From the NCBI GenBank assembly GCA_963920525.1, contig OY986436.1, positions 184,399,496 through 184,463,495 of the forward strand: a stretch of 64,000 nt of DNA, written 5' to 3'. How positions within the stretch are numbered: position 1 is the first letter of the stretch; the number at the start of each line of letters is the position of its first letter. A program made the translations under genes and the position numbers. The stretch comes from Dichetophora obliterata (taxonomy: Eukaryota > Arthropoda > Insecta > Diptera > Sciomyzidae). The notes under the pieces are model-generated. The model was not told the DNA's origin. It searched no databases and saw only the letters and a program-made list of their open reading frames with translations. Below are positions 21,906 through 34,184 of the stretch, piece after piece.

Positions 21906-22330
21906 AGCTTTTTCCTAGGTATAAAGATAACCTTCACATTACGCCATCGCTGGGGAATGTGGTTTAGGTCAAGGCAGCTTTGGTAGATCAGCAAAAGCCG
22001 CTCCTTAATGATGCCATACGACTTTTGGATTTCAATGGGGGCTATACCATCTGGTCCTGGTGACTTAAATGGTTTGAAGCTACTGATTGCCCATTCGAGC
22101 TTTGTTTGCGAGAGTATTTCTAGAGATCTGTTCACAGGTAGTAACTGATATTCCTGGATTGGATCGTTGTATATCTCTGAACATCCCGGAAAGTGGGTTT
22201 CTACTAAAACGTTCAGAGATTCTACACTGCTTGTGGTCCAAGTACCATCTTCTTTTTTCATGAAGCTTGGATTGGAGGGAGCCTTAGCTAGAATTTTCCT
22301 GAGCCTTGACGCCTCAGAGGTCTGTGACAT
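21872..22330 (-). pseudogene. LOA copy 2 ORF2, linker and first RT blocks
   Basis: A 152-residue open segment covering SEASRLRKIL, the THFPG linker, KSPGPDGIAP and VKVIFIP. A frameshift near 21905 takes the true frame into RPISLSSFLLKILERLI, which belongs to the next segment. It parallels LOA copy 1 closely over this stretch. Confidence 0.8.
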
Positions 22331-22383
22331 ATTTTCACAGAAGGTCCTCCAGGACTGTCTTTGTGCTTTTCGTAGTTCATTTT

Positions 22384-23217
22384 TTATTCCTTGAGGGCTA
22401 TTTTATAAAATGACCACGTATCTGTAGATCTTGTGGTCTTTGCCCTGTTGAAAAGTTTTCTGGTCTTTATCCGGAGATCTTCTAGTCCCTTATTCCACCA
22501 AGGAGGCTTTTGCTTCCCCCTCAATGTTTTTAGCGGACAAGCAGTATCTAGAGCTTTATTTAGCGATTTAGTGAGACTATTAACTAAGTTGTCTAAAGAT
22601 TGTTTATTGGAAGGACGATTAGTTGGTCCAATTGAGAGATCTGTATTTAAGGAATTTATATAAAGATCCCAATTGGTTTGTTTAAGATTGCGAAATTCGC
22701 ATGATCTCGAGTCAAAGTTATCAACATCAAAGAGAATATATCTATGGTCTGAGAAGGAGTGTTCATTAGAAACTCTCCAGTTTTTTACCCTATTAGATAT
22801 ATGGTCAGAGGCAAGGGTAATATCTAGAACTTCCTGTCTATTACTTATAATAAAGGTGGGTTCATTACCTATATTGCATATATTAAGATTAGTTGTGAGG
22901 ACGAAGTCAAATAGAAACTCACCCCGTTTGTTGGTGTCTGAGCTACCCCAGATCACATGATGAGCGTTTGCATCGCACCCGATAATTAGGCCCTTTGCTT
23001 TTGATGCTGCTGTGGAGACCAAATTTTTAAAGTTGTCTTCTAAGAGGACTTCGTGGTCGTGCGCGAGGTATGCTGAGACGAGCCACAAGCTGTTCTGGCC
23101 CATCTCGACGCTTATAGCCACGGTGTCTTTGTTACTGAAATTAGAGAGAGTAAATACACTCAGGTTTTTCTTAATTAAAATACACGCTCTTGGTTTACCT
23201 TGTGATTTAGTATACAC
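22384..23217 (-). pseudogene. LOA copy 2 ORF2, partial endonuclease
   Basis: A 277-residue open segment that starts within the endonuclease. It keeps IIGCDANAHHVIWGSSD, LDITLASD and FSDHRYILFD. The N-terminal part with the first catalytic Glu is absent because of 5' truncation. A frameshift near 22395 ends the segment; the next frame continues with SWRTFCENMSQTSEASRL. Confidence 0.85.
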
Positions 23218-23341
23218 AAGCGTATATGCTTGTGTATATGTATTTATTTATTTATTTATTTATTTAAATTTATGTACTGGTCTAAGCCCTTACAGATAAC
23301 TTGAAAAAATACTTAAAACTAAATTAACAAAAATACTTAAT

Positions 23342-24385
23342 CTAAGCTTGAGAGCACATAATGATTTCCTTAGGGTTATTAATGAAAATATCTCTATTAA
23401 CGCTTAAATCTAATTGATTTGCAAATTTGTTGCAATTAGAGAGGAACCGAGAAAGAGGCTCATTAGAACCATTATTGGTTCTATGGTAAGGCGTATAGAA
23501 TAAGTTCAGATCTCTCAAATAACGCGCTGGGACATTGAATGGAATTAGGGCTAACAAATCGGGGGAATCAATTCTACCATCAATTATATCCTTAACGACC
23601 TGTATATTGTTAAAGATACGTCTATCAGATAAACTACTTAGACATAAAAGACCGCAGCGCACCCAATAAGTAGGCATAGTTTCCCAAGAGTATAGTCTTC
23701 TCAAGGCAAATCTTGTGAATCTTTTTGAATATTCTCAAAGCGGGTAATCGAAACATCATAAATAGAATCCCATAAAACTGAAGTATACTCAAGTAGAGAT
23801 CTAACCAGACTGAAAAAGAGAGTCCTAGGTGTAAAAGGATCAAAAAAGTCTCTGGAATTCCTTTTTAGAAACCCAAATTCAGAGTTAGCTTTTGTGATTA
23901 TGTATTCCAAGTGAGTGTCAAAAGAAAATTTATGGTCAAAATAGACACGGAGGTCTTTAAATTGACTCACCCTGCAAAAACTATCACTACTGTTATACCC
24001 ATACTCATATACAATAGGATTTATATTCCGACCAAAGGTGAGTATCTTACATTTTTCAAGGTTAACATTAAGTTGGTTAGTATTACAACATCGCATCAAA
24101 GAAGAAATATTATTCTATAGTTTCACACAGGCCGTACGTACAATCCTTAACTTCCAGAAAAATCTTTAAATCATCGGCATATAAAAGACTCTTGTTAAAC
24201 TTAAACGACTGAGTGATATCATTGATGAATAAATTAAAAAGCAAAGGACCCAATTGACTCCCCTGAGGAACACCGGATGTAAGCTTTATAGGCCTGGAGT
24301 AATTTTCACCGATCTTGACAACTAGCGTTCTATCCAAGGTTGCCCCCTCAAATTTCCACGAAAAACCTTTTTCCCACAATAGCAA
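23342..24385 (-). pseudogene. Jockey-like RT, catalytic core and C-terminus
   Basis: Three open segments: 24385-24110 with LTSGVPQGSQLGPLLFNLFI and LLYADDLKIFL; 24099-23701 with NVNLEKCKILTFGR and RTLFFSLVRSLLEY; and 23704-23342, the C-terminal domain with PSRRLYSW-like and FYTPYHRTN sequence. A stop or frame change near 24105 and another near 23700 break it. This arrangement is typical for the Jockey superfamily. Confidence 0.82.
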
Positions 24386-25490
24386 AAATTAATTACCACG
24401 AAAATGCCCATGGTATAAAATTGAAAAAAAAAAATTCCATCGCAATTGAAAAACCACAAAAAATTCCACGGACATTTAATATAACCACGAAAAATCTCAT
24501 TTTTATTAAAAAAACCACGATAAATCCCACTTGTATTAAAAAAAAACTCAAAAAATATCTCTTCTATTAAAAAAGGTAGGGTTTTGATAGTATCGTAAGT
24601 AGATGAATATTAAAGGCTGTAGGTATACCCCAAATGATCCTTAAATGTGCTTGAAAAAATTTGTTAAAATTATCCCCATACAAACCGCGCTGTAAGACGT
24701 AATACTATGTCAAAATAAATACAGTAAATAATACAGACGTAACAAATTGTCAAAAATGAAACAAAAAATTAAAAAGAGCTAGTATATTTCGTCGTCTCTG
24801 TTTTAATTAGTCTTTTAGTAATAATATTCTATAAAAATATTTTTTTAATCCTCCTTAGACCTGTATAAAGTTTACAAAAAGAGTTCCACATTAGTTTTTG
24901 GTCTCTAAAAAGCAAAACACAATCATGAAATTCTTATCTTTTTAACAATTATTGCTCAGCACGCACCGCATCAAAAGTAAAATTCTATTCGACTGAAAAT
25001 TCGATGAACAACGAACATTTCGAAAGGGTTTGACGTTCGATACTCGTTGTTTGATAACCAGCGAAGACTACGTCGAAAGCAACTCGTAATAAGGGCCAAT
25101 CACAAATCAATTTTAAGATATACCAATTTTGTATATTGATAAAAAAAGAAAAAAAAATTCACTGAAACATATTTTCGCAATGCATGTAATTATGTCAAGA
25201 GTGAAAGAACTTCCCACCAAACCAAAGTAACTGAAATCTTAACGAACTCGTTGCGAAAATCATGTAGATGGGTTGAGACGAATTTGATAATGAACCAAAT
25301 ATGAAAAATATACAATTTTATGTATATATATTTATACATATTTTGACTGAAAAATAAATCCTTCAAAACAAAAAAAAATCCCACAAAACAAAAAAATCCC
25401 ACATGAATTAAAAAAACCACACCCAACTAAAAAAGCCCATGGGAATTCCCGTTTCCCACGGCAATTAAAAATAACCACACATGGGATTTT
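24352..25490. mobile_element. About 1.1-kb unclassified insertion in the Jockey-like RT
   Basis: The RT coding sequence stops after YLTDRTT (near 25510) and resumes at ATLDRTLVVKIGENYS (near 24340), so this stretch is an insertion. AAGGTTGCC and AAGGTGGCA next to the two edges may be a worn duplication. Both ends hold degenerate same-strand phrases like 'aaaaaaccacgaaaaatcccac' at about 30-bp spacing (24350-24560 and 25370-25490); the middle 800 bp is AT-rich and non-coding. I do not recognise the family. Confidence 0.6.
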
Positions 25491-25881
25491 ACAAAGGTGG
25501 CAGCCGTGGTTCTATCAGTGAGGTACGAGTGAATCCATTTTAAAAATTTTGAGTGAGTGCATAGTAATTCGAGTCTTATTAACAAAATACTATGATTAAC
25601 ACCATCAAATGCCTTGGAAAAATCAGTATATAATACATCCACCTGCGAACCTTTTTCAATAGTTGGAAAAATAGTTGCAAAGTTGGAAAAATAGCTAGGT
25701 TGGTAGAAGTGGATATACCTTTGAAAAATCCATGTTGTTGCCAAATGATAAAACTGCGCACTTCAGCAAAAAGAAGCTTACTAACAATTTTGTCAAAGAC
25801 TTTAGGAATGATTGATAGTTTTAAGATAGGCCTGTAATTTTCAACCATATATTTTTGGCCAGACTTAAGAATGGGTGTCAC
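25427..25881 (-). pseudogene. Jockey-like RT, N-terminal part
   Basis: Two overlapping open segments in different frames. The first (25881-25579) has TPILKSGQKYMVENYRPI, the usual start of the RT palm. The second (25744-25427) has QVDVLYTDFSKAFDGVNHSI (motif A) and LKWIHSYLTDRT. A frameshift near 25670-25700 separates them. Coding similarity also extends upstream of 25881 to about 26118. Confidence 0.78.
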
Positions 25882-26427
25882 ACAGACAGTTTTCCACTCA
25901 TTAAGGAAGAAAACACAAGGGATTTGTTGACAATCAATCCCAAAGCACTTTTAGAGCAGTTAAGGCTCAAAATGGCCTCCAGTACCTCCTTGTTCTCTAT
26001 GTAAAAATTCCCAATGTTCAAAAGTTGCGGTAACTCAGTGAGACTTCTTGAATCTCTGAGAAAATTTGAGGGATTAAAAACAGAACCAAAGAAATCAGCA
26101 ATTAATGCAAGTTAAACTTTTGTATGCCATATATTAATAAAATATATCAAATTGGATAGTAAATTTATTTGCATAGTAACAGAAAGCTATAGAAGGAGGT
26201 TCCCAGCCACAAATTCTATTTTAAAGGGTGCTCATAATTGTGGTTTTCAACTATGGCAAAAAAACCACAATACCAACGATACCACACAATTGTTTATACC
26301 CTTATTGTTAATAAACACAAAAAAATTGTATTAATTTAAAGAACAAAAATATAAAAAGTAAAATACAGAACAGTTTAAGGTATTATTATATAATAGTAAG
26401 CCCGTGTGGCGTTAAAACGCTAAAATT

Positions 26428-28063
26428 ATTACGGTTCACAACACAACAGTAATTGCTGTCTTCAATGTGTAAATTTCTATTAAGGTAGACAACAAAGCAA
26501 CTGAATACATTCCACTGTTGTCTGTCAACAATGCTGTGTCTTCAACACACTTACTACGCAACACAGCAGTTGTGCTTTATTGTCTTGTTATCTGCCAAAT
26601 TTTGAAGACAGCTAATTTGGTGTTGTGTTGAAGAAACGAAATAGATTAAAAATGAAAATTTTATTTAAAATTGCGTTTTTCTTTATTAATTATGAAAATT
26701 TCACAGAAAATTAATTATTAATTATGAAAATTTCCTTGTGAACAGAATTATATTGAATTAAGCAATTGAATTCGAAATTGTTTGTTTACTTTTTTATTTT
26801 GACAGTGACCAGTTCACATTTGCATCGAAACGTACTAATTAGATTACGTTTTTATTTTGAGAGTAAGAAAATTTTTGCAATGCTACCTTTTTATTATTTT
26901 GGAATATTTATGATAGAAATAAGTGCTATTTTATTTTATTAGTTAAGAAATGCTGGGAGAGAGGTTTTAAGCTAAAAACAAGATTATTTTAAATTTGTCA
27001 TAATTCTTAAATTATAGTTATGCTATTGGCATCAGAGAACTGCACAAGCCTACTTGAAGTTTATTTCAAGTACTTGCTTGAAATACAAGTTCAAGCAAGC
27101 TTGAGCTTGATAATTTTGAATCAAGTATAGCTTGTAATTGAATATAAATAAGCCCACGACAGCTTGCAAGTATTCTAGCTTACAAGCGAACGGCACGAAG
27201 TTTCAAGTAAAGGAAAGCTTGATGCCTTCAGCAAAAAGCTTGAAAAGCTTTGTCAGAATTTCCAAATTATAAAATTTTGAAATAATAGGGCTGCCAACTA
27301 ATAATAAGTCTTTTCAAGAGTTTTAAACGTAATTTATCAGTGTAAAGGGGTCGCTGATTTCGAATCTAAAGTCAGAATGTTAAAATTCGAGATGGTGGAT
27401 AGTGTTGCCACCTTAATTTTTTGTAATTTTATGAATTCGGGGCTGGCAAAAAAAAAATGGTACACCAATAATGGGTCGCTGAATCCGAATCCGTTGTCAG
27501 AATTTTGAAATTACTTGATTCAAAATTATCAAGCTCAAGCTAGCTTGAACTTGTATTTCAAGCAAGTACTTGAAATAGACTTCAAGTAGGCTTGTGCAGT
27601 TCTCTGGTTGCTACTATAATAAGGGTCCGTGTTCCCGGCCAAAAGAAGGGGAAGCGGGATTTTTTTCAACACCATTACAATCTTAGTAAAAAAATGCTTC
27701 CTTGTACTTAAAAACATTTTAAAATCCAGCTATTTCATTATACTAGATTTAATCCTATTTTTTAACGCCAGTTGAAATTAACGGGTTTAAATATGGGCTC
27801 ACAATATTTCCTTTTCATATCGCAAAAAATTCTTATCAAGATAGTACTTTTTGCTATTTAAAAAATACTTTTTAAAGAGCACGTTTTTACTTTTCTCCGA
27901 AGCAACACTCGACCAGTCAAGCAACGAATTCTACATACGTTCCACAATCAAACGTGACAACAACGTATTGTTGTGAACCATAATAGTTCGAAACTGTTGT
28001 GTCTTCTTGACTGTTGTGTCTACTCGTAAGAAGACACAGCAGTTTTTTGCTGTGAACCGTAAT
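26428..28063. mobile_element. Inverted-repeat element with nested hAT-like insertion
   Basis: The left end ATTACGGTTCACAACACAAC and the right end TGCTGTGAACCGTAAT are inverted. Looser pairing built from ACAACAG and CTGTTGT phrases continues about 130 bp inward on both sides. The element carries the 574-bp fold-back element at 27033-27606. No transposase is seen. The outer duplication is unclear. Confidence 0.65.
27033..27606. mobile_element. Short relative of the hAT-like fold-back element
   Basis: Ends CAGAGAACTGCACAAGCC and its reverse complement match those of the 1237-8544 element. The AGCTTG-rich arms are about 100-200 bp, and one internal module (27255-27510) holds TTGCCACCTTAA and CGGGGCTGGCAAAA phrases. 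The 8-bp flanks (27025-27032 and 27607-27614) agree at only about half the positions, so the duplication has decayed or the copy was rearranged. Confidence 0.82.
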
Positions 28064-29380
28064 AAGCCTATTTATTTTAAGCTATTGAATAGATTTTCAA
28101 CTGATCAAAATTGAAATGAAAATTAATTCTGACGTTTTTGCAATATACGCGGTATTGCACGCGCAACGACAATATAATGTTAGCATATTCAATTTCATGC
28201 CCGAATTTATTTTAAATATACAGGAGTAAGAATATTTCTTGATTTCCAGTTGAAAAATGCTTGAACAAAAATGTTTCATTACCAGTTTCCAATTTCATAT
28301 TAAATTTTTGCTTAAATTTTTAAAAATTAAAAATTTTCCGACCAACAGTTTAGAAATATTTTTTCAACTGTAAGAAATCACTCCAGTATCTCTTTGATAT
28401 TGAATATATCAATTCATAGTTTTAGCTGTGAAATTATAAAAGATTATTCGTCAGTATAACAGTTTCATAGATATTAGCCCATAGGTGGCGCTAAATACCT
28501 CATATATTTTTAGGCCTATGCTTAAATTAAGAAGAGAACAAACCACATAACAACAACAATTATATGCAAGCTTTAACTCACTTTAACTTAAAAAATATAA
28601 ATTTTTAAGAAATAAAAAGTCCAGTTTGCACATCTACAAGTCTAAACCTACCAAACTATACTAAATTGATTAAGATTGGACTTGTACTTAAAAAGCCTTA
28701 CGCCAGACAAAATTTGCGTTAATGCTAAACATTTTTTTTAGACATCGTCTTCATGTTTTTTTTTTGTTTAAGGCAAATTAAGGTCGGAACAGACTTTTCA
28801 AAATTAAATTTTTTGTTTTAATTATTTTTAAAGTAATACATTAAGCTGATCAACGCGTCTTATTTTTCATTGAAATTGGTATTCTGCCTTTGCAACTTTT
28901 GTGGTACCCTATTATCAATCTTCGAAAGCAAAAATCTATTACAATTCCGTTAACTTCTGTTATGAGACAGCTGATTGCTGTCAATAAATTAAAAAAAGTT
29001 ATCGGAAGTTGAAGAAGTTATCGCTTCTAACGCGTAAATTGCAAATATTTTTACAAAATTAGCACTAAAGAAGTGCCGTGCACTAGCATTAAACACGAGC
29101 ATTTCCGATTTTATTAAATTGCTTGTTTTAAAACAATGTTGGATTGGAAGGACGACCCAGAGCAGAAGTTCAAGTTTCAATAAAAGTCGTCACTGACGCA
29201 GTTATGGTGAAGGTGGAAGCGGAAGAAACAGAGGTGATCGCGTAGGTTACAAATATTAAGAGCAACGGGGAGACGAGCATGTTATAATGGTATAGCAGAG
29301 TAAATTCAACGGCACTTTTGGAGAGGGCATGCTTGATTAAAGATTAAGATTTCAAAGATTTAGATTTATAAAAAAGCGAA
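28064..29380. other. AT-rich DNA, no gene seen
   Basis: No gene, repeat array or transposon protein is recognisable. A short open frame at 28989-29180 (minus) has no supporting signal. Confidence 0.5.
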
Positions 29381-31130
29381 GTATTTATTTATTTATTAAC
29401 CCAAGCAAGGTTATCTTGAATAAAATTGAATTTAGCTTAGATTCAGGTGTTGGGAGCCTAGTTGCTTGAAGGAAGATATTATGACGGAAATAAAGACTTG
29501 GAAAGATTTTTCATAAAAGTTATTTTAGACATAGAGAGATTTCTCTACAGAACCTATTTATCAGCTTATTTCTTGCGTAGACAGTGTGATGTTGATATTC
29601 ATTTAATAGTCGTGTATGCCGTGTACGTCTGATCGGGTTATTAAATCGTATCTTGTTTGATATATACTCACTATCAACAACACCGAAGTAAAACATGAAC
29701 TAAGTAAAGTCCTTCTTATTGAAAGGGGCATTAAATTCAGAAGACTAAGCCTATAATCACAAGGTGGCAATATATTGTACTCACGGGGGTTATACTTGTC
29801 CCTAAGCGCAAAAAGCAGAAATTGCTTTTGAATAGATTCAAGTCTTTCACTGTGTGATTCGAAAGCAGGATTCCAAATAATGCATCCATATGCAGGAAGA
29901 GGGCGCGCTAGCGCATAGTATAATGGCTTCGTGACCCAAACATTTTTGAACTCTTTTGCACGACGTTTTATAAAACCAAGTAGTTTGCTGGCCATAGATA
30001 CAATTTTATCACAATGTAAGTTGAATACACCAAGATCAACAATATGGTTGACTCTTTCAAGTTTAATGCTATTGAGGAAGTAACTGTCATTTGTTACTAA
30101 ATTTTTACGGGAGAAGGTTACTAAGCAGCATTTCTTAACATTAAGATAACGTTTTTTATTGATTGCACCAGTGCTCAAGACATGACAGTTTCGACTGTAA
30201 CTAAATTACATCTGTTTCTGATTTAATAACATGGTACATTTTAAGATCGTCTGCATACATTAGATGTGGGATATCGCAAAGAATATCAGATAGGTCTGAG
30301 ATAAAAATATTAAAGAAAAGTGGACCAAGGTGACTACCTTGTGGTACGCCGGATGTAACTAAAATCTGTTTGGATAAGGTAACTTCAAATCTTACGAATT
30401 GGGACCTATCGTGGAGATGGGATTACAGCCAACTGAGCAAAGATCCTGGGATACCAATCTTTTTCAATTTGGAAGCCAAGATATCATGATCGACTCGATC
30501 AAAAGCTTTGCTAAAGTCGGTGTATATTGCCTCCACTTTATGTCCTTTTTCCATTTTACATAAAACATCAGAGATCATAGTCATTAGATTTGTTGTGGTT
30601 GATCTACCTTTACGGAAACCATGTTGCTGTTCATTGAGTAAAGGATTGATAATATATGTTAGTTTTGCGCATATAATTTTTTCGAACAATTTTGGAATAG
30701 CCGATAATATGGCGATTCCTCTACAATTTTCAACAGGTCTTTTTTCACCATTTTTATATATTGGTGTTAGGTGTGATATCTTCCAATACGATGGAAAACA
30801 TCCTTGGAGCAGAGATTTGTTAAATATTATATATAAAGGCATGATAATGTGACTACTAAGCTCGAGGGTAACTAGTCTGGGCCGGGTCCTTTATTTGTAT
30901 CAGTTTCTTTTATCGCATTGGATATCTCATCACGCGTTGGATAAGAATAATTATAGGGCGAATTCCTGAAAAGGGAGGGAAACTTTAAGTACTAATTGTG
31001 AAGATAAAGAAAAACTCTTTAAAATAGTCTGCATATAAGTTGCTGATTTCATGAGGGTTGAACGAATTGACATCACCTTATAACATAGAAGATGGATAGC
31101 CGCTAGATTTTCGCTTCATGTTAACGAAGT
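29381..31130 (-). mobile_element. Second Jockey-like non-LTR fragment, 5'-truncated
   Basis: A minus-strand element ending in a TAAA tail (plus strand TTTATTTATTTA at 29383). RT similarity runs from about 31130 (SSGYPSSML, then EISNLYADYF) to 29603. The 5' limit coincides with an A-rich run at 31132. It shares tail type and RT style with the element at 23243-26118, but the proteins are clearly different subfamilies. Confidence 0.8.
29603..30960 (-). pseudogene. Jockey-like reverse transcriptase remnant
   Basis: Open segment 30842-30423 has HLTPIYKNGEKRPVENCRGI, HGFRKGRSTTTNLM and AIYTDFSKAFDRVDHDIL (motif A). An in-frame stop near 30423 follows SWL. The region between has TSGVPQGSHLGPLFF and YADDLK with another stop. 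A frameshift near 30170 leads to segment 30178-29603 with LNVKKCCLVTF and the C-terminal domain. KGPGPD lies upstream at about 30880. All catalytic blocks are present, but the frame is broken at least three times. Confidence 0.82.
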
Positions 31131-34100
31131 CAAAAAAAAAAAAAACTGTGCAAAATTTCAAGTCATTACATTAGTCTTAGTGACATTTAAAGGGATTTCA
31201 CCGATTTTATGTCACTTTGTATATTAGTTGTGATGATTTTCATTGACAAAACTCAATCATATGGTGAATTTTTGCGACCAAAGCTTATGCATAGTCAAAC
31301 AGATGACGTACTCTTCCTTGAACACACAGAATAAGATTTAAATTTTGATAAAAGGCAGAAAAATATATCTGTTATTCTGTCGAGTTTCATAAAAGATTTA
31401 CTTTTGTCATGTAGAATACCAATTCAAGAGTTTGTAAAAGATTTTTTTACAGTTCGAAAAATTTGTTTATAGTTCGAAAAATCTTTTGTGATTTATAACA
31501 GATTTCATAAAAGATTGGCATGCAAATTACGAATTTTGCTCTCATAACAGATTTTTTCGACAGCTCAAAAATTTGTATGGGAAATCATAACCGAACAGAT
31601 TTTTTGCATAAAAGATTCTGCAGAATAGGCCCAATTGTTACAAATATAACCTGCTGATGAGAAGTGCCGTTCTGATTCTATGCTAGTTGGAGAAATAGTT
31701 CTACGATAATTGTAAGCAATTTGTAAGTTTCGAGCACGATTGCCTTCACCACAAAACAAGATTATTTTCTAAGTCAGAATATCTGACAATTTTAAAATAC
31801 ATAGCTGACTTCCTGATGTTGCAAATTCATCTAAAACTTATAGTTAAGTTCACACTCATTTATTTCAGTCTCAAATTTTGAGATTTAAAATTTTTACATG
31901 GTATTTAATATTTTTATCGCAGGCAAAGCAGCGGGTATTTACTAGTCAAGTATAAACAAGTTTGTTTGTTTGCTAAATCGCGGACTTGATCTTATCAGTT
32001 GTCATGTAATTTTTTTCGTCGTAAAAAGGAATAAGTGAAAGAGGTAACCATGGTGTTGAATTTTTTAACTAAATTAGCTAATAAGAATTTGTCTGAAAGC
32101 CCCAAAAGTAAATGTTGCTTAGCTTGATATGTGAATCATAAACTTTAAACTTAAAAATCGTTTACTTAAGATGGCCCAATACATTAAAATAATATGTAAA
32201 TTAGAAATGTAATGTATATTAAACATGATCTGGCCACTTTTCAATCTATTATACGAGTAAGTATATCGTATATATCAAAAATGAAAAAATATTGCTTCAA
32301 ATGTTTTTGTTAAGTAACTTTTTGAACTCACGATAAAGAAACTGTCGCAAGGGTGGTCAATAGAATAAATGCTCGAAAATAATTCCCTTAAACTATCAAC
32401 TGATGTCGCCGACAAACTTCAACAATAAAATGCATAACAAAAAGATAAACCAAAACAATTTCAGGTATCGTATGTTTCATCATTTTGACAAGCCTGCTCA
32501 AATGACAAAAACAGCAATAACAACAAAAGAACATGCGACCATGCTGCAGTTCTTCAAGAATTATGCTTTATTCAGTATTTCCCTAAAAAACCCACAACAA
32601 AAAAAAAAAAAACTGCGATCAAATTTTTTGTTTTCTATTCAGATCAAATGCACAAGTCCTGAAGTTGAGTCAAAACGTAAAATGCAAATTCAGTCAATAA
32701 AAGGATCACTAGTAAATGCCTGACTGGTACATACACATACAGACACGCACACACAAAAACACACAAAAACACACACAAACACACATACACAAATTTAGCG
32801 AAGGTCCTCCAACCAAGTCCTCCAACAACTCTTCAATAAAAAACAGCGAAATTAAGCTTGTCGCCATTTATTGTTTGGCTGCACACAATGACGACCACAA
32901 AAGAGCTACTAAAATATAGAAAAAAAAAAAATACAAATGATTTTTTGTCCTGTAGTTTGGATGCAGCGACTGCAGTGGATTATGAGGCTTCTTAAAGTTT
33001 GATAAACCTTACCTGCTGGCAGCTATTGTTTCCTTAGAAGCTGATGTTGATGCTGACGATGATGATGATGATTGACTAGGTTTTAATGTTTTTGTACTTG
33101 TTGATGTGGCTATATGAATGTTGTTGTTGTCTTATGAAGTCCGGCTCCTGCCACACCGCTACTGAGAGACAAGACATTTTATTTGTACTCTAATGGAACT
33201 TCTTGTTGCTCTATTATGTATTTTTTTTTAGAAAAAGGAATAAACATAATAAAAAACGTTAAGATCATCTTATAGAATACCAAAGTCTGGCGATGTTTGA
33301 TGGTTCTTCCTGTCATGTTTTCGCAAAACTCATGAGAACTTCGACTTTCAGTTGGTTTTGGATTTTGGCTTGTTTCTTGTTTGACTTGGTTTTGATGCTC
33401 TTTTTTTCTATTTGGCTTTGTTGATTGGCGGTAAATTGATGCTTTGGCTTAGTTTGGTTCGGTTTGGTTTAGTGGAGCTCGTCGTCATATTCGCTTGGCT
33501 GGCTATCTGTTGGTAGCTAGCTGTTCGAATTTAAATAACAGAATTTAATTGTTTAAAAATGTTTGTCAATAGATTGAATTTTTTTCAGGAATATCATATT
33601 TCAGTTTGATCTGCCTGGGACTTGGTTGAGATTCAGCATCAAACACAAGCGCTGTTAGTTAATAAGCTGCAAATTGCTAAATTCTGCTTAACCCTTGCAT
33701 ATCTGCACCAAATCGAATAAGATGCTTAACATAAATGGTTCAAATAAATAAATCATTAAATCCTAGGTTCATCAAATAAATTATTTTCGCGAAAAAGTCA
33801 CAAAATAAAGAAAATTACTTCAGATAAGTATTAGGCAGTAAAAAAGCAGCAGTTTTTAATTTGCTATTTAAAGTTTGTATTAGTATACATATAAAGTATA
33901 ATAATTACTTTAACGAAAAGACATTAATTTTTTTTAAATTTTCTAATAATTCTTTCCATAGCCTATTTGATAAACGAAGGGCTTATTGCAAGAATATGAT
34001 AAGCAGCTACATAAAAAATATTTTGAAATAATCGACTATATTTTGAAAAATTGTTTTTTTGTATAAAAAAATGGAATTGAACACGGAAACTTTTACAAAT

Positions 34101-34184
34101 TGGTTAGAAAATTTATAAGAAATAGCCAAAATCTCTTCAGTGGTTGTTGACAATGCACTGAGTAATGTATTCAGCCTAAAAGAT
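31131..34184. other. AT-rich DNA with microsatellites, no supported gene
   Basis: No gene is supported. Present are a cluster of 'aaaagatttttt' phrases in both orientations (31370-31620), an AC-rich microsatellite (about 32737-32790) that explains a Thr/His-rich open frame, a short GAT run near 33056, and GTTTGGTT-rich sequence near 33440-33480. 32400-33520 looks less repetitive and could be host intron. Confidence 0.45.

Larger units (their letters stand above)
19808..23235 (-). mobile_element. LOA-like non-LTR retrotransposon, 5'-truncated (copy 2)
   Basis: A 3.43-kb minus-strand copy related to the element at 2582-8002. It keeps part of the endonuclease, the RT, RNase H and the CCTAA tail (plus strand GGTTAGGTTAGG from 19808). 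ATATGTA flanks it at 19801-19807 and 23236-23242, so a 7-bp duplication is likely. The right duplicate abuts the TTTA-repeat tail of the neighbouring Jockey-like element, so this copy inserted at or next to that element's 3' end. ORF1 and about 70 endonuclease residues are missing. Confidence 0.88.
23243..26118 (-). mobile_element. Jockey-like non-LTR retrotransposon fragment, interrupted
   Basis: A minus-strand element ending in a TAAA-repeat tail (plus strand TTTATTTA at 23243-23266). RT sequence can be followed from about 26118 (ALIADFFGSVFNPS) through FSKAFDGVNHSILL, then after a 1.1-kb insertion SGVPQGSQLGPLL and YADDLKIFL to the C-terminus at 23342. The 5' half (ORF1 and endonuclease) is missing. 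Several frameshifts are present. Confidence 0.82.

Noticed and set aside
32716..32919. Thr/His-rich small protein
   Set aside because: It is a translated AC-rich microsatellite.
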